Source: Lachnospiraceae bacterium (GTDB taxonomy: Bacteria > Bacillota > Clostridia > Lachnospirales > Lachnospiraceae). Taken from it: a DNA stretch of 18,377 nt. A program made the translations under genes and the position numbers. Positions 7,783 through 15,439 of this stretch are shown one piece after another (the stretch's first letter is position 1; every line of letters begins with the position of its first letter). A model generated the notes under the pieces. It saw only the letters and a list, made by a program, of their open reading frames with translations. It did not search any database and was not told the origin of the DNA. The DNA is taken from assembly GCA_017651385.1 (NCBI GenBank), contig JAGCCY010000299.1:1-18377 (forward strand). The letters run 5' to 3'.

Positions 7783-8577
7783 ATGAAAAAGAAAATAGCA
7801 ATGTTTTTATGTGTCATTACCTGTCTTGCCTGCTTAGCAGGATGCGGCGAAAAAACCTATACACAGGTTGAGGAGAGCAAAGTACAGCAGTGCGCCGCAA
7901 TAAGTGAAATGCTTATAAGTGTTGCGGACAGCCTTGCAACACCTGAAGTCTTAAGCAAACTGACTTCGGATTTTCGTAAGCACGAGACTCCGGCATATAT
8001 CCTCGGAAATCAGGTAGATGCCGAATACGGTGCGATCGAAGGTATGCTTACGTCTTATCTTCAGGCCAAGGAAGATATGGGCGGCACGATAAATGCAGGT
8101 AAATACACATACGATTTAAACAAAAACGAGATCATCCTTACCTATGAGCTCTTCGGACCCAAGGCTAACGGAACGTTTACGTTTAAGTATTCAAACGATA
8201 TATTCACAAAGCTTATTTCGGCAGATGCCCAGGCAAAGCTTTCAGTAGGCGAAAACTTAAAGAAAGCCGGAAAGAGCATGGGAACCGCAGGTTTGAACAC
8301 ACTGCTCGGTATGGGAACGGTATTTGTGGTCCTTATACTTATAAGCTTGATCATCAGCAGTTTCAGTCTCTTTAACAGACCGAACAAGCCGGCTCCCGTC
8401 AAGGAAGTTAAGGAAAATGATGATCAGACGGCACCCGCTATTGAATTAAGTGACGATTTAGAGCTTGTTGCGGTCATAACCGCAGCCATTCGCGCATATG
8501 AAGGAAACAGTACTTCATCATCCGCAGACGGTTTTGTGGTTCGCAGCATAAGAAGAGCAAACAGGAGGAACGACTAA
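7783..8577 (+). CDS. Lipoprotein-domain fusion to OadG-type gamma subunit of Na+ pump decarboxylase
   Basis: OadG-type gamma subunits are small single-helix membrane proteins that assemble biotin-dependent Na+-translocating decarboxylases. Here a 264-residue protein starts with a lipoprotein signal peptide (MKKKIAMFLC, lipobox LAGC with C21). A roughly 150-residue extracytoplasmic domain that I do not recognise follows (22-170). Then come a transmembrane helix at about 174-197 (LLGMGTVFVVLILISLIISS), a polar linker, and the OadG tail ELVAVITAAIRAYEG (about 227-241) with DGFVVRSIRRANRR. Ordinary OadG proteins are about 80-130 residues, so the N-terminal part is an addition. The ATG at 7783 follows AAGAAAGG and begins the signal peptide; longer in-frame starts lie inside the carboxyltransferase gene. 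The stop codon overlaps the start of the biotin carrier gene (TAATG). Confidence 0.87.
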   Translation: MKKKIAMFLCVITCLACLAGCGEKTYTQVEESKVQQCAAISEMLISVADSLATPEVLSKLTSDFRKHETPAYILGNQVDAEYGAIEGMLTSYLQAKEDMGGTINAGKYTYDLNKNEIILTYELFGPKANGTFTFKYSNDIFTKLISADAQAKLSVGENLKKAGKSMGTAGLNTLLGMGTVFVVLILISLIISSFSLFNRPNKPAPVKEVKENDDQTAPAIELSDDLELVAVITAAIRAYEGNSTSSSADGFVVRSIRRANRRND

Positions 8578-8942
8578 TGAAAAATTATACAATCACAGTT
8601 AACGGTACAGCTTATGAAGTTACCGTAGAAGAAAACGGCGCAGCAGCTGCACCCGCAGCAGCTCCCAAGGCAGCTCCCAAGGCTGCACCCGCAGCTCCCA
8701 AGGCAGCAGCTCCCGCTGCAGCAGCAGGCGGCATCAAGGTTGAAGCCGGTGCGGCAGGTAAGATCTTCAAGATCGAAAAGAACGTAGGCGATGCAGTTAA
8801 GAAGGGTGATGCAGTTATCATTCTTGAAGCTATGAAGATGGAAATCCCCGTAGTTGCTCCTTCCGACGGAACAGTTGCAAGCATCGCAGTTTCCGTTGGC
8901 GACACCGTTGAATCAGGTGCAGTACTCGCTACTTTAAAGTAA
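8577..8942 (+). CDS. Free-standing biotin carboxyl carrier protein (MmdC/GcdC/1.3S-like)
   Basis: This protein carries CO2 on biotin between the carboxyltransferase and the membrane beta subunit. Of its 121 residues, 1-20 form a short N-terminal segment ([20 protein letters not shown]) and 21-52 an Ala/Pro/Lys-rich flexible linker. The biotinyl domain spans about 53-121, with the biotin attachment motif EAMKM at 84-88 (Lys87), followed by VVAPSDGTV. The layout matches the 1.3S subunit of transcarboxylase and the MmdC subunit of Veillonella. The ATG at 8577 overlaps the previous stop codon and is served by GGAGG (near 8563-8568), which suggests coupled translation. No other biotin domain exists in the operon, so this carrier must serve both carboxyltransferases if both are active. 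Confidence 0.94.
   Translation: MKNYTITVNGTAYEVTVEENGAAAAPAAAPKAAPKAAPAAPKAAAPAAAAGGIKVEAGAAGKIFKIEKNVGDAVKKGDAVIILEAMKMEIPVVAPSDGTVASIAVSVGDTVESGAVLATLK
8658..8703 (+). repeat. 12-base repeats coding the biotin carrier linker
   Basis: GCAGCTCCCAAG occurs in tandem at 8658-8669 and 8670-8681 and again at 8691-8702. Each unit codes Ala-Ala-Pro-Lys. This is a small coding repeat where linker length can vary by slippage or unequal exchange. Confidence 0.8.
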
Positions 8943-8973
8943 TTTAAGCAAACAACTACCGGGAGGAATTAAA

Positions 8974-10122
8974 ATGTCTTATATTGCAGATACTTTAAAT
9001 AACCTGGTACATCAGACAGCATTTTTCAGTCTTACATGGGGCAATTACGTAATGATTGCCGTAGCGTGCTTTTTCCTTTACCTTGCGATTGCCAAGGAAT
9101 TCGAGCCGTTACTTCTTCTTCCCATTGCCTTCGGTATGCTGCTCGTAAATATCTATCCCGATATTATCGCAGCTCCCGGTCCGGACGGAACCGCAGGCGG
9201 ACTGTTATATTACTTCTATGTACTTGATGAATGGGCAATAATGCCTTCGCTCATATTCATGGGCGTCGGAGCGATGACCGACTTCGGTCCCCTTATTGCC
9301 AACCCGAAGAGCTTCCTTTTGGGAGCATCAGCTCAGTTCGGTATTTTCGCAGCTTATTTCGGAGCCATTGCATTGGGCTTCAACAATAAGGCTGCAGCAG
9401 CTATTTCGATCATCGGTGGTGCCGACGGTCCTACATCCATCTTCCTTGCAGGAAAGCTTGGACAGACCAACTTGCTCGGACCTATCGCGGTTGCGGCTTA
9501 TTCTTATATGTCGCTCGTGCCGATCATCCAGCCCCCGATCATGAAGTTACTTACAACCGAAAAGGAAAGAAAGATCAAGATGGCTCAGTTACGTCCCGTA
9601 TCCAAGCTTGAAAAGATCTTATTCCCCATTATCGTTACGATCGTTGTATGTATGATCCTTCCTACCACGGCACCCCTTGTAGGTATGCTCATGTTAGGAA
9701 ACCTTTTCCGTGAATCCGGCGTTGTAAGACAGCTTACAGAGACCGCATCCAACGCACTTATGTACATCGTAGTTATCTTACTCGGTACATCTGTAGGTGC
9801 TACCACAAGTGCGGAAGCTTTCCTTAATGTTTCCACATTAAAGATAGTTGCACTCGGTCTTATCGCGTTTGCTTTCGGTACTGCCGCAGGTGTTCTTTTC
9901 GGAAAACTTATGTGTGTTTTCACACACGGTAAAGTTAACCCGCTCATCGGTTCCGCAGGTGTATCCGCAGTTCCTATGGCAGCAAGAGTATCACAGAAAG
10001 TCGGTGCGGAATACGATCCCACAAACTTCCTTCTCATGCATGCAATGGGACCCAACGTTGCGGGTGTTATCGGTACCGCAGTAGCAGCCGGAACATTTAT
10101 GGCTATTTTCGGTGTATTCTAA
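8974..10122 (+). CDS. oadB: Na+-translocating decarboxylase beta subunit (OadB/MmdB/GcdB family)
   Basis: This integral membrane subunit decarboxylates carboxybiotin and couples the reaction to Na+ export. The 382-residue protein is hydrophobic throughout with about nine predicted membrane segments. It keeps the residues shown by mutagenesis to matter in Klebsiella OadB: the Asp of [10 protein letters not shown] (D151 here), the Tyr-rich AAYSYM segment (175-180), and the Asn, Ser and Arg of [17 protein letters not shown] (N322, S331, R338). The C-terminal [15 protein letters not shown] (359-373) is also intact, so it should be active. The ATG at 8974 follows GGGAGG at 8961-8966. The symbol names the family; the beta subunits of oxaloacetate, methylmalonyl-CoA and glutaconyl-CoA decarboxylases are too alike to tell which substrate feeds this pump. 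Confidence 0.95.
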   Translation: MSYIADTLNNLVHQTAFFSLTWGNYVMIAVACFFLYLAIAKEFEPLLLLPIAFGMLLVNIYPDIIAAPGPDGTAGGLLYYFYVLDEWAIMPSLIFMGVGAMTDFGPLIANPKSFLLGASAQFGIFAAYFGAIALGFNNKAAAAISIIGGADGPTSIFLAGKLGQTNLLGPIAVAAYSYMSLVPIIQPPIMKLLTTEKERKIKMAQLRPVSKLEKILFPIIVTIVVCMILPTTAPLVGMLMLGNLFRESGVVRQLTETASNALMYIVVILLGTSVGATTSAEAFLNVSTLKIVALGLIAFAFGTAAGVLFGKLMCVFTHGKVNPLIGSAGVSAVPMAARVSQKVGAEYDPTNFLLMHAMGPNVAGVIGTAVAAGTFMAIFGVF

Positions 10123-10174
10123 GTAAGGCCTTTGTAAAAAGTCTTTACTATCAATAAAACAGGAGATTATAAAA

Positions 10175-11611
10175 ATGGCAGAAGTTGAAAAGAAACCCAT
10201 AGGCATAACCGAAACCGTTCTTCGTGATGCACATCAGTCTCTGATTGCAACAAGAATGCCTACCGAAGTTATGCTTCCCATATTGGATAAACTTGACAAG
10301 GTCGGATATCACTCTGTAGAGTGCTGGGGCGGTGCTACTTTCGATGCTTCCCTTCGTTTCTTAAAAGAAGATCCTTGGGACAGATTAAGAAAGATCCGTG
10401 ACGGCCTTAAGAACACAAAGACCCAGATGTTATTCAGAGGTCAGAACATTCTTGGATATCGTCCTTATGCAGACGATGTTGTATATGCTTTCGTTGAGAA
10501 GTCTATTTCAAACGGTATCGATATCATCCGTATATTTGACTGTCTTAACGATTTAAGAAACCTTCAGGCAGCCGTTGACGCTACCAATAAGTATAAGGTT
10601 CAGGAAGGCCGCGGTGAGGCACAGGTTGCTCTTTCCTACACACTCGGCGATGCTTATACTCTTGAGTACTGGGCAGATATGGCAAAGAAGATCGAAGAGA
10701 TGGGTGCAGATTCCATCTGTATAAAGGATATGGCAGGTCTTCTCGTACCTTACAGAGCTGCTGAGCTTGTAAAGGCCATGAAAGAGAATACAAAGCTTCC
10801 TATCCAGTTACATACACACTATACTTCGGGTGTTGCTTCAATGACTTACTTAAAGGCAGTTGAAGCAGGTGTTGATGTCATCGACTGTGCAATGAGTCCT
10901 TTCGCACTCGGTACTTCACAGCCCGCAACGGAAGTTATGGTTGAGACCTTTAAGGGCACTCCTTATGATACAGGCTTCGATCAGAACCTTCTTGCAGAGA
11001 TCGCAGATTACTTTGCTCCTTACCGTGAAGAGTGCTTAAAGTCAGGTCTTATGTCCACAAAGGTATTGGGCGTTAACATTAAGACACTTCTTTATCAGGT
11101 ACCCGGCGGTATGCTTTCCAACATGGTTTCACAGCTTAAGGAACAGCATGCTGAAGATAAATATCGTGATGTTCTCGAGGAGATCCCGAGAGTACGTAAG
11201 GACTGCGGTGAGCCTCCGCTTGTTACGCCTTCTTCACAGATCGTCGGAACACAGGCTATCTTCAATGTCCTCATGGGAGAACGCTACAAGATGGCAACAG
11301 GCGAGTTCAAGGATCTGCTTCGCGGTAACTACGGTCAGACCGTAAAGCCTATGAATCAGGAAGTTATCGACAAGGTTATTCCCGGCGAACCCCGTTCAAC
11401 AGCACGTTCCGCAGAAGCTACAGGCCGTACGGAGCCCGAGCTTGCAACACTCGAATCAGAGATGAAACAGTACAAGCAGCAGGAAGAAGATGTTCTGTCC
11501 TATGCATTGTTCCCTCAGGTTGCGACAGAGTTCTTCAAATATCGTGAAGCGCAGCAGACAAAAGTGGACACCACGATTGCTGACACAAAGAACGGAGCGT
11601 ATCCCGTATAA
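10175..11611 (+). CDS. oadA: Pyruvate/oxaloacetate carboxyltransferase (OadA / transcarboxylase 5S type) without biotin domain
   Basis: The family transfers the carboxyl group between oxaloacetate and biotin. The 478-residue protein has a TIM-barrel catalytic domain (about 10-290) followed by the PYC/OADA conserved domain. Metal-site residues are present: D18 in TVLRDAHQS, K184 in CIKDMAG (the lysine carbamylated in 5S) and H213/H215 in LHTHYTSG. Substrate-pocket segments such as ECWGGATFDASLRFL (49-63) and LFRGQNILGY (86-95) are conserved. The protein ends after DVLSYALFPQVATEFF and a polar tail. Single-chain OadA proteins (about 590-600 residues) continue into a biotin domain; here that function is provided by the separate carrier at 8577. 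The ATG at 10175 follows AGGAG. A strong terminator lies 9 bases after the stop codon, making this the last gene of the operon. Confidence 0.94.
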   Translation: MAEVEKKPIGITETVLRDAHQSLIATRMPTEVMLPILDKLDKVGYHSVECWGGATFDASLRFLKEDPWDRLRKIRDGLKNTKTQMLFRGQNILGYRPYADDVVYAFVEKSISNGIDIIRIFDCLNDLRNLQAAVDATNKYKVQEGRGEAQVALSYTLGDAYTLEYWADMAKKIEEMGADSICIKDMAGLLVPYRAAELVKAMKENTKLPIQLHTHYTSGVASMTYLKAVEAGVDVIDCAMSPFALGTSQPATEVMVETFKGTPYDTGFDQNLLAEIADYFAPYREECLKSGLMSTKVLGVNIKTLLYQVPGGMLSNMVSQLKEQHAEDKYRDVLEEIPRVRKDCGEPPLVTPSSQIVGTQAIFNVLMGERYKMATGEFKDLLRGNYGQTVKPMNQEVIDKVIPGEPRSTARSAEATGRTEPELATLESEMKQYKQQEEDVLSYALFPQVATEFFKYREAQQTKVDTTIADTKNGAYPV

Positions 11612-11620
11612 AGCTTGATC

Positions 11621-11654
11621 ACATGCGGCAGAAATCCTGCCGCATGTTTTTTTT
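11621..11654 (+). terminator. Rho-independent terminator closing the decarboxylase operon
   Basis: A perfect 11-bp stem (ACATGCGGCAG at 11621-11631 with its complement at 11637-11647) has a 5-base loop and ends in eight T residues. Confidence 0.93.
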
Positions 11655-11656
11655 CA

Positions 11657-11688
11657 CCTGTATGTTTACAGGCTTTATTGTTGTAAAC
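11657..11688. repeat. Overlapping inverted repeats between operon terminator and MutS-like gene
   Basis: CCTGTA (11657-11662) pairs with TACAGG (11667-11672) around a 4-base loop. A second pair, GTTTACA (11664-11670) and TGTAAAC (11682-11688), shares the middle arm, so the two hairpins exclude each other. They may form an operator or switch, but no clear promoter is visible here. Function is unknown. Confidence 0.35.
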
Positions 11689-11715
11689 GCGTTCTTTTAA
11701 GAAAGGGGCCGCAAA

Positions 11716-13431
11716 GTGGACAATTCATCAAAACGTGTAAGTATACTTTATCCGACGCATATAAGCGCGGATTACCATATCGTGTCCGAAGTATCGTTAC
11801 ATGATCTCGGTATGGATTCTTTTGTAAAAGATCTTACCGACAGTGAAACGGAACAGAAGGCAATACTTAAGATACTTTCGAAGATCACCGACAACGCGGA
11901 TGTATGCGGGTTCAGAGCCGGTGTTTTTGATGATATATATAAAAACCCGTCGATGTGCGAGAACATGACGGCTCTTCTTGACAAGGTCGATTTCCTTAAG
12001 GAGTACGGTTCGCTTAAGAAGAAATATGATGAGAATGTCGGGGTTTGGGAACTATTGCACAACCTTGAGGAGTTAAACGAATATATCGGCTACGTGGAAG
12101 CGTTGTATAAATGTTTGGACGAAGCGGATATACATTCTGACGGCCTTATCCTCTTAAAAGAACATATTGAAAAGATATATCATGATAACGGTTATGATGC
12201 GCTTAAAAAGGATATAGCAAGACTTAAAGCATCGACCGATAATCTTAAAAGCGTCACGGTCGGCATTAATCTAAACGACCGTTTCGAGGCCGAGAGTCTG
12301 GGCCTTATCTCGCTTAACAGACAACCGTTTTTAAAGTCCAATATCCTGGGTGAATTTTACGATAAGATATCGTCAAAGGATAAGATAAACGATGATACCT
12401 CCTGGGATGAAAACTATAAATATCATCAGGTAAAACCGGGTTCGGATACGGGCTTCCTGGAAGAGACCGCAAGATTTACGGTTGCGGCAAGAAATCCGCT
12501 CTTATATGCGGGACTGGCATCTGTCCCTTCTGCGGATTCTTCACAGGACATAAAAAGATATATGAACCGTGAGGCCACGCATCTTCTTTCTTTTACCGTA
12601 AGGAATTTAAGAGAAACGTTGAGCAGATACTTAAACGTGACCATTACCGATGTAACGGATCTTATTCCCGAGTTTATGTTTTATATAAGGTTTGCGGATC
12701 GTATACGAAAACTTGAGAAAAAGGGAATGTCATTCGTAAGACCGGTGGCACTTAAACGCGAACCGTTTTCACGAAAGATGCATGCCCGCGGCATATACAA
12801 CATAAAACTGATCGATGCCGCCATAAAGAACAACGGGACTATCGTAAAAAACGATCTTGATTTCGATGAGGATAAGATCGTTTATATCTTAACCGGAGCT
12901 AACCGTGGCGGAAAGACAACGATCACCCAGGCAGTGGGCCAGCTTTTTTTGCTTTCGCAGAACGGTATCTATGTACCCGGAGACGGATTTGAATACGAAC
13001 CGGTCGATAATATCTTTACTCATTTTCCGGCCGATGAAGACAAGACGCTCGATCTCGGAAGACTCGGCGAGGAGTGCAAGCGTTTCCGTGAGATATTCTT
13101 TGAAGCAACGGGGAAAAGCCTTATCTTATTAAACGAGACGTTTTCAACGACTTCGTTTGAAGAAGGATATTATATTGCCCATGATTCGGTCAATGCGATA
13201 GCCGATAAAAAGATAAGGGCGATATACAACACGCATATGCATAAGCTTGCCTTTGAAATGACTAAGGACGAAAGCGATAAAAACATAATAAGATCGCTCA
13301 TCATAAGATCGGACGGCGAGGAAAATGCATTTAAGATAGCCGTTTCCAAGCCTGAAGGGCAAAGTTATGCACAGTCCATAGCGAAACGTTACGGCGTGAC
13401 TTACGAAAGCCTTATGGGAGAGAAGCCTTGA
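11716..13431 (+). CDS. MutS-related ATPase lacking the mismatch-recognition domain
   Basis: This 571-residue protein resembles the lever/clamp and C-terminal ATPase parts of MutS but lacks the N-terminal mismatch-binding domain, and is much shorter than MutS (about 850-900). The first 380 residues are helical and charged. Walker A is TGANRGGKTT (393-402), like TGPNMGGKS of MutS. The Walker B region reads LILLNETFSTTS with N473-E474 where MutS has Asp-Glu, and NTHMHKL carries the H-loop histidine at 507. The tail YAQSIAKRYGV resembles the end of the MutS ATPase domain. The start is GTG at 11716 with AAAGGGG upstream (11702-11708). No obvious promoter is seen between the upstream terminator and this gene. 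A DNA-structure or recombination role is plausible; canonical mismatch repair is unlikely. Confidence 0.85.
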   Translation: MDNSSKRVSILYPTHISADYHIVSEVSLHDLGMDSFVKDLTDSETEQKAILKILSKITDNADVCGFRAGVFDDIYKNPSMCENMTALLDKVDFLKEYGSLKKKYDENVGVWELLHNLEELNEYIGYVEALYKCLDEADIHSDGLILLKEHIEKIYHDNGYDALKKDIARLKASTDNLKSVTVGINLNDRFEAESLGLISLNRQPFLKSNILGEFYDKISSKDKINDDTSWDENYKYHQVKPGSDTGFLEETARFTVAARNPLLYAGLASVPSADSSQDIKRYMNREATHLLSFTVRNLRETLSRYLNVTITDVTDLIPEFMFYIRFADRIRKLEKKGMSFVRPVALKREPFSRKMHARGIYNIKLIDAAIKNNGTIVKNDLDFDEDKIVYILTGANRGGKTTITQAVGQLFLLSQNGIYVPGDGFEYEPVDNIFTHFPADEDKTLDLGRLGEECKRFREIFFEATGKSLILLNETFSTTSFEEGYYIAHDSVNAIADKKIRAIYNTHMHKLAFEMTKDESDKNIIRSLIIRSDGEENAFKIAVSKPEGQSYAQSIAKRYGVTYESLMGEKP

Positions 13432-13445
13432 CAGCTTCACGGCTT

Positions 13446-13474
13446 TTGACATGTATTTATCGGGGTGATAATAT
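13446..13474 (+). promoter_or_regulatory. Strong sigma-A promoter of hflK-hflC-FRG
   Basis: A consensus TTGACA (13446-13451), a 17-base spacer and TAATAT (13469-13474) are present, with TGA just before the -10 box (extended -10). The start would be near 13481, about 34 bases before hflK. Confidence 0.88.
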
Positions 13475-13514
13475 TTTAAAGATGGTTATAGATAAATAAA
13501 AAAGGAGTGATCAT

Positions 13515-14462
13515 ATGGCAAAAGGAATATTTAATTCCGAAGATAAACCGATATACATCAAACGGATCGTATCGGGTGTGCTGATCGCATTGTTTGTGGT
13601 TGTTTTGTTCTTTTCCTCATTTTACAATGTGACCGAGCAGGAAAATGCGGTAGTGACGCAGTTTGGAAAGATCGTGAGGGTTGATACGGCAGGTCTTCAC
13701 TTCAAGATACCTTTTCTTCAGAATGTGAGAAAGGTTGACATAACAACGCACGGAACCGGCATCGGTTATACGGTTTCCGAAAAAGGACAGAATATTACCG
13801 ATAATTCCGAAGGAATAATGATAACATCGGATTTCAACCTTTTAAACATCGATTTTTATCTTGAATACAGGGTTTCGGATCCGATAGCATATCTTTATAA
13901 TTCCAAGGAACCCGAATATATACTCAGAAATATCGCTCTTGCAAGCATTCGTTCCGTTGTATCGAATTATACCGTTGATGAAGCTATGACGACGGGAAAA
14001 AGCCAGATACAGGCCGATGTTAAGGCAGAGATGGTGGAAGAGCTTGAAGAACAGAAGATCGGTCTTTCGGTCGTAAATATCTCTGTTCAGGACTCGGAGC
14101 CTCCGACAGATACGATCATTCAGGCTTTTAAAGCCGTTGAGACGGCCAAGCAGGGTGCCGATACGGCCAAGAACCAGGCATTCCAGTATCAGAACGAACA
14201 GGTTCCCGCAGCGGAAGCTTCGGCCGATAAGATAGTTCAGGACGCTGAAGCCGAAAAGAACGCAAGAATAGCCGAAGCACAGGGTCAGGTGGCCAGATTT
14301 AACGCTATGTACGAAGAGTATAAGCTTAATCCGCTCATCACCAAGAAAAGACTTTTCTATGAAACAATGGAAACAATACTTCCCGATGTAAAAGTGATCA
14401 TTACGGACGGCAATACCGAAAGTATAATCCCACTCGGAAGTTTCAGCGGGGAGGGATATTGA
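13515..14462 (+). CDS. hflK: HflK-type SPFH/Band 7 membrane protein
   Basis: HflK and HflC form a large membrane-bound SPFH cage that, in Proteobacteria, surrounds and modulates the FtsH protease. The 315-residue protein has a short cytoplasmic start, one membrane anchor (about 17-37), and an SPFH domain (about 39-215) beginning NVTEQENAVVTQFGKIVRVD. A long Ala/Glu/Lys-rich helical region follows (about 208-275), with a tail ending in SIIPLGSFSGEGY. It lacks the Gly-rich N-terminal extension of the E. coli protein (419 residues). The ATG at 13515 follows AAAGGAG. hflC starts one base after its stop codon. Assignment to HflK rather than HflC rests on gene order and on the neighbour being clearly HflC-like. 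The FtsH partner is not in the window. Confidence 0.9.
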   Translation: MAKGIFNSEDKPIYIKRIVSGVLIALFVVVLFFSSFYNVTEQENAVVTQFGKIVRVDTAGLHFKIPFLQNVRKVDITTHGTGIGYTVSEKGQNITDNSEGIMITSDFNLLNIDFYLEYRVSDPIAYLYNSKEPEYILRNIALASIRSVVSNYTVDEAMTTGKSQIQADVKAEMVEELEEQKIGLSVVNISVQDSEPPTDTIIQAFKAVETAKQGADTAKNQAFQYQNEQVPAAEASADKIVQDAEAEKNARIAEAQGQVARFNAMYEEYKLNPLITKKRLFYETMETILPDVKVIITDGNTESIIPLGSFSGEGY

Positions 14463-14463
14463 T

Positions 14464-15405
14464 ATGTCAAAGAAAACTAAAGCGATTTTAATAGTATTAC
14501 TTGCACTGGTCGTTATCTTTCTTTTTAACGGACCGTTTGTGGTACATCAGAAAGAGTTTGTGGTAGTAAAGCAGTTCGGTAAGATCGTAAGGACGTACGA
14601 AGAGCCCGGTCTTTACATAAAGACACCTTTTGTACAGACTGTTCAGAGAGTTTCGACGGCTACGGTATTATACGATCTTCCGGTCTCGGATGTCATCACA
14701 AAGGATAAAAAGAGCATGATAGCCGATAACTACGTACTCTGGAAGGTAACCGATCCCACAAAGTATATCCAGACACTTTCCGCGGTTACGGAAAGAGCCA
14801 ACGAGCGTGTTGAGGCAAATGTTTATAATGCCACAAAGAACGTTATTTCGGCGATGACCCAGGATGAGATAATCGCGGCAAGAGGCGACAGACTTACGAC
14901 CCTTATCACTGAGCAGGCCAATTCCGATATAGGCGGTTACGGAATCACCATCCTTCAGTCTCAGATAAAGGTTTTGGACCTTCCCGATGACAACAAGGAA
15001 GCCGTATATGAGCGTATGATCTCAGAACGAAACAATATCGCGGCAGCCTATAAAGCATCCGGTGATGCAGAAGCTCAGAAGATAAAGAACGAGACCGACA
15101 AAAAGGTTGCCGTTATGAAGGCTGATGCCGAGAAGCAGGCAGCGATACTCATTGCGGAAGGCGAAGCCGAATACATGAAGATATTGTCGGATGCCTACAA
15201 CAATGAAGATAAGGCCGACTTCTACAATTACATAAGATCTTTGGATGCTTTAAAAGCTTCTATGACAGGAGAAGAGAAGACTATAATTCTTGATAAGGAT
15301 TCGGAGATAGCTTCGATGTTCTACGGTATTCCCGAATATGAATTTAAGGGAACGGACATTAATATACAGGCAGAGCCTTCGGAGGATGAGACTCCTTCCG
15401 AATGA
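14464..15405 (+). CDS. hflC: HflC-type SPFH/Band 7 membrane protein
   Basis: This is the partner of HflK in the SPFH cage. It has 313 residues, with a membrane anchor at about 6-22 followed by the SPFH domain opening QKEFVVVKQFGKIVRTYEEPG. HflC-typical stretches are YDLPVSDVITKDKKSMIADN and VLWKVTDPTKYIQ. A helical region (about 185-245) contains AEAQKIKNETDKKVAVMKAD and similar Ala/Lys/Glu runs. The tail is acidic and ends PSEDETPSE. The ATG at 14464 is one base after the hflK stop codon, and GGGGAGGG near the end of hflK is its ribosome site, so the pair is translationally linked. Length is close to E. coli HflC (334). Confidence 0.93.
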   Translation: MSKKTKAILIVLLALVVIFLFNGPFVVHQKEFVVVKQFGKIVRTYEEPGLYIKTPFVQTVQRVSTATVLYDLPVSDVITKDKKSMIADNYVLWKVTDPTKYIQTLSAVTERANERVEANVYNATKNVISAMTQDEIIAARGDRLTTLITEQANSDIGGYGITILQSQIKVLDLPDDNKEAVYERMISERNNIAAAYKASGDAEAQKIKNETDKKVAVMKADAEKQAAILIAEGEAEYMKILSDAYNNEDKADFYNYIRSLDALKASMTGEEKTIILDKDSEIASMFYGIPEYEFKGTDINIQAEPSEDETPSE

Positions 15406-15439
15406 TAATACGGTTTATGTGTTTAAAGGTGAGGATGAG

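Noticed and set aside
6978..7817. A 279-codon open frame on the minus strand
   Set aside because: It lies wholly across the plus-strand carboxyltransferase gene, which has clear family similarity. Its product is Cys-rich and low in recognisable motifs, and it has no ribosome site, so it is a frame shadow.
9585..10055. A 156-codon open frame on the minus strand
   Set aside because: It is antisense to the conserved C-terminal half of the beta subunit gene; no independent evidence.
10134..10148. Small hairpin GTAAA/TTTAC between oadB and oadA
   Set aside because: A 5-bp AT-rich stem without T tract; likely chance, and the genes appear co-transcribed.
13422..13446. Possible terminator after the MutS-like gene (GAAGC/GCTTC)
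   Set aside because: The stem is only 5 bp, overlaps the stop codon and has no proper T tract after it, so read-through into hflK remains possible.
15338..15439. Upstream in-frame start for the FRG gene, overlapping hflC
   Set aside because: The added 34 residues match no FRG protein feature, and the ribosome site GGTGAGG serves the ATG at 15440.
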